Below the pieces are notes generated by a model. The model did no database searches. It had not been told where the DNA came from and saw nothing but the letters and a program-made list of their open reading frames with translations. Shown one piece after another: positions 5,345 through 5,934 of a DNA stretch of 5,934 nt. Within the stretch, counting starts at the first letter, position 1. Each line of letters opens with the position of its first letter. The stretch spans positions 1 through 5,934 of the forward strand of contig CANFYD010000268.1 of assembly GCA_947450745.1 (NCBI GenBank). Direction: 5' to 3'. The DNA is from Burkholderiales bacterium. GTDB taxonomy: Bacteria; Pseudomonadota; Gammaproteobacteria; Burkholderiales; Burkholderiaceae_C. Position numbers and translations under genes: made by a program.

Positions 5345-5902
5345 TCAAGCGTGGATACGGCTGTGGCGCGGCACGCTGGCGAGCAAGAACTCCATTTGGT
5401 CGGCCAGGATGCGGCGCCCGCGCAGGATCATGTCCTCGTGCAAGCTGGGCACGTAGGGTAAGTAAAGCAAGCTCATATGGGCCTCTTCCGGCATGCGGCT
5501 GCCCTTGCGGCCGTTGCAGCCGCGGCAGGCGGTGATGCAGTTCATCCAGCTGTCGACACCGCCGCGCGAGGTCGGTTGGATGTGCTCGCGGGTCAGGTCG
5601 TCCGCCGCATGGCTGTGGCCACAGTAGGCGCAAACATAACGATCCCGCACAAACAGCTTGGCGTTCGACAGGGCGGGCGAGTGACGCCAAGCACGGTGTG
5701 GCACCGAGCCGCGCACCGCAATGATGGGGTGCACCTCGATGCGTGATTGCAGGCCGGTGCGGCGCTGCAGACCGCCGCGCAGCACATGACAAGGCTGGCC
5801 CAGCGTCCAAGCGATGCCGTCGCTGGCATAGATGACGGCCGCTTCCCGGGTGGTGATCCAGGCTTGCGGCCGCCCCGAAACATCCAGTTGAAGAACATCC
5901 AC
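5345..5902 (-). CDS. Free-standing HNH endonuclease
   Basis: A 185-residue protein from GTG 5902 with an HNH nuclease fold, which cuts nucleic acid using a metal bound in a beta-beta-alpha site. An N-terminal conserved region opens V-D-V-L-Q-L-D-V-S-G and contains A-W-I-T and W-T-L-G (about 32-35), as in the bacterial HNH family of this length. The nuclease core spans about 85-138. Structural zinc ligands are C-A-Y-C (Cys91, Cys94) and C-R-G-C (Cys126, Cys129). The catalytic set is R-E-H (His107), Asn121 and Asn130, followed by R-K-G and P-E-E-A. The tail has R-R-I-L-A-D-Q-M-E. All core residues are present. A TTG at 5917 is also in frame, but it abuts the GGAGG that serves GTG 5902, so the shorter form is preferred. 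No restriction methylase, intron, terminase or toxin partner is visible nearby. The family is common in proteobacterial chromosomes and its biological role is unsettled. Confidence 0.92.
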   Translation of the reverse strand: MDVLQLDVSGRPQAWITTREAAVIYASDGIAWTLGQPCHVLRGGLQRRTGLQSRIEVHPIIAVRGSVPHRAWRHSPALSNAKLFVRDRYVCAYCGHSHAADDLTREHIQPTSRGGVDSWMNCITACRGCNGRKGSRMPEEAHMSLLYLPYVPSLHEDMILRGRRILADQMEFLLASVPRHSRIHA

Positions 5903-5910
5903 AGCTCTGA

Positions 5911-5915
5911 CCTCC
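5911..5915 (-). promoter_or_regulatory. Shine-Dalgarno deciding the HNH start
   Basis: GGAGG at 5915-5911 lies 8 nt before GTG 5902 and overlaps the alternative TTG 5917, which has no ribosome binding site visible in the 17 bases left in the window. This favours GTG 5902. The promoter must lie outside the window. Confidence 0.7.
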
Positions 5916-5934
5916 AAGCGCTGAGATTACTGCA

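Noticed and set aside
5345..5902. HNH gene as part of a homing element, restriction system or phage terminase module
   Set aside because: No intron or intein boundaries, methylase, terminase genes or flanking repeats are visible. The family is a common stand-alone chromosomal type.
5903..5917. TTG start giving a five-residue longer HNH protein
   Set aside because: The TTG overlaps the GGAGG that is ideally spaced for GTG 5902, and the family N-terminus matches the shorter form.

Overview
The window is GC-rich with strong G/C preference at third codon positions. Every well-supported gene lies on the minus strand, so the window reads right to left. Codon usage and the protein families (a CHASE-PAS sensor kinase, a VirK/YbjX DUF535 protein, a SlyB-like lipoprotein and a 185-residue HNH protein beginning VDVLQLDVSG) suggest a betaproteobacterium of the Burkholderiales. 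This is an impression from sequence style, not a phylogenetic result.

Region by region, in the direction of transcription. (1) 5902-5345: a free-standing HNH endonuclease with an intact Cys4/H-N-N core, started at a GTG behind an ideal Shine-Dalgarno. (2) 5344-5210: an intergenic stretch with a candidate promoter and a small dyad in the leader. (3) 5209-4727: a SlyB-type glycine-zipper outer-membrane lipoprotein. (4) 4726-4626: an intergenic stretch with a hairpin just after slyB and a good -10-like hexamer. (5) 4625-3687: a VirK/YbjX (DUF535) protein. (6) 3663-3139: CheD, a chemoreceptor glutamine deamidase, 23 nt after the DUF535 stop. (7) 3138-2916: a stretch of about 220 nt between cheD and the kinase. 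It holds a long inverted repeat, two strong Shine-Dalgarnos and a 69-codon reading frame of doubtful coding quality whose stop overlaps the kinase start as ATGA. (8) 2915-123: a membrane-bound CHASE-PAS-PAS-HisKA-HATPase sensor kinase. (9) 122-1: the possible 5' end of a further minus-strand gene with a CxxC motif, cut by the window edge.

DUF535-cheD-kinase are co-directional with short gaps and may form one unit. CheD normally modifies chemoreceptors, but no receptor, cheR/cheB, cheC or cheY is visible here, and the kinase has no response regulator in the window. The least explained part is the cheD-kinase junction. There a stem can mask a ribosome binding site, an A7 run sits against the cheD stop, and a short frame is stop-start coupled to the kinase. 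No mobile element, CRISPR array, tRNA or rRNA was seen.
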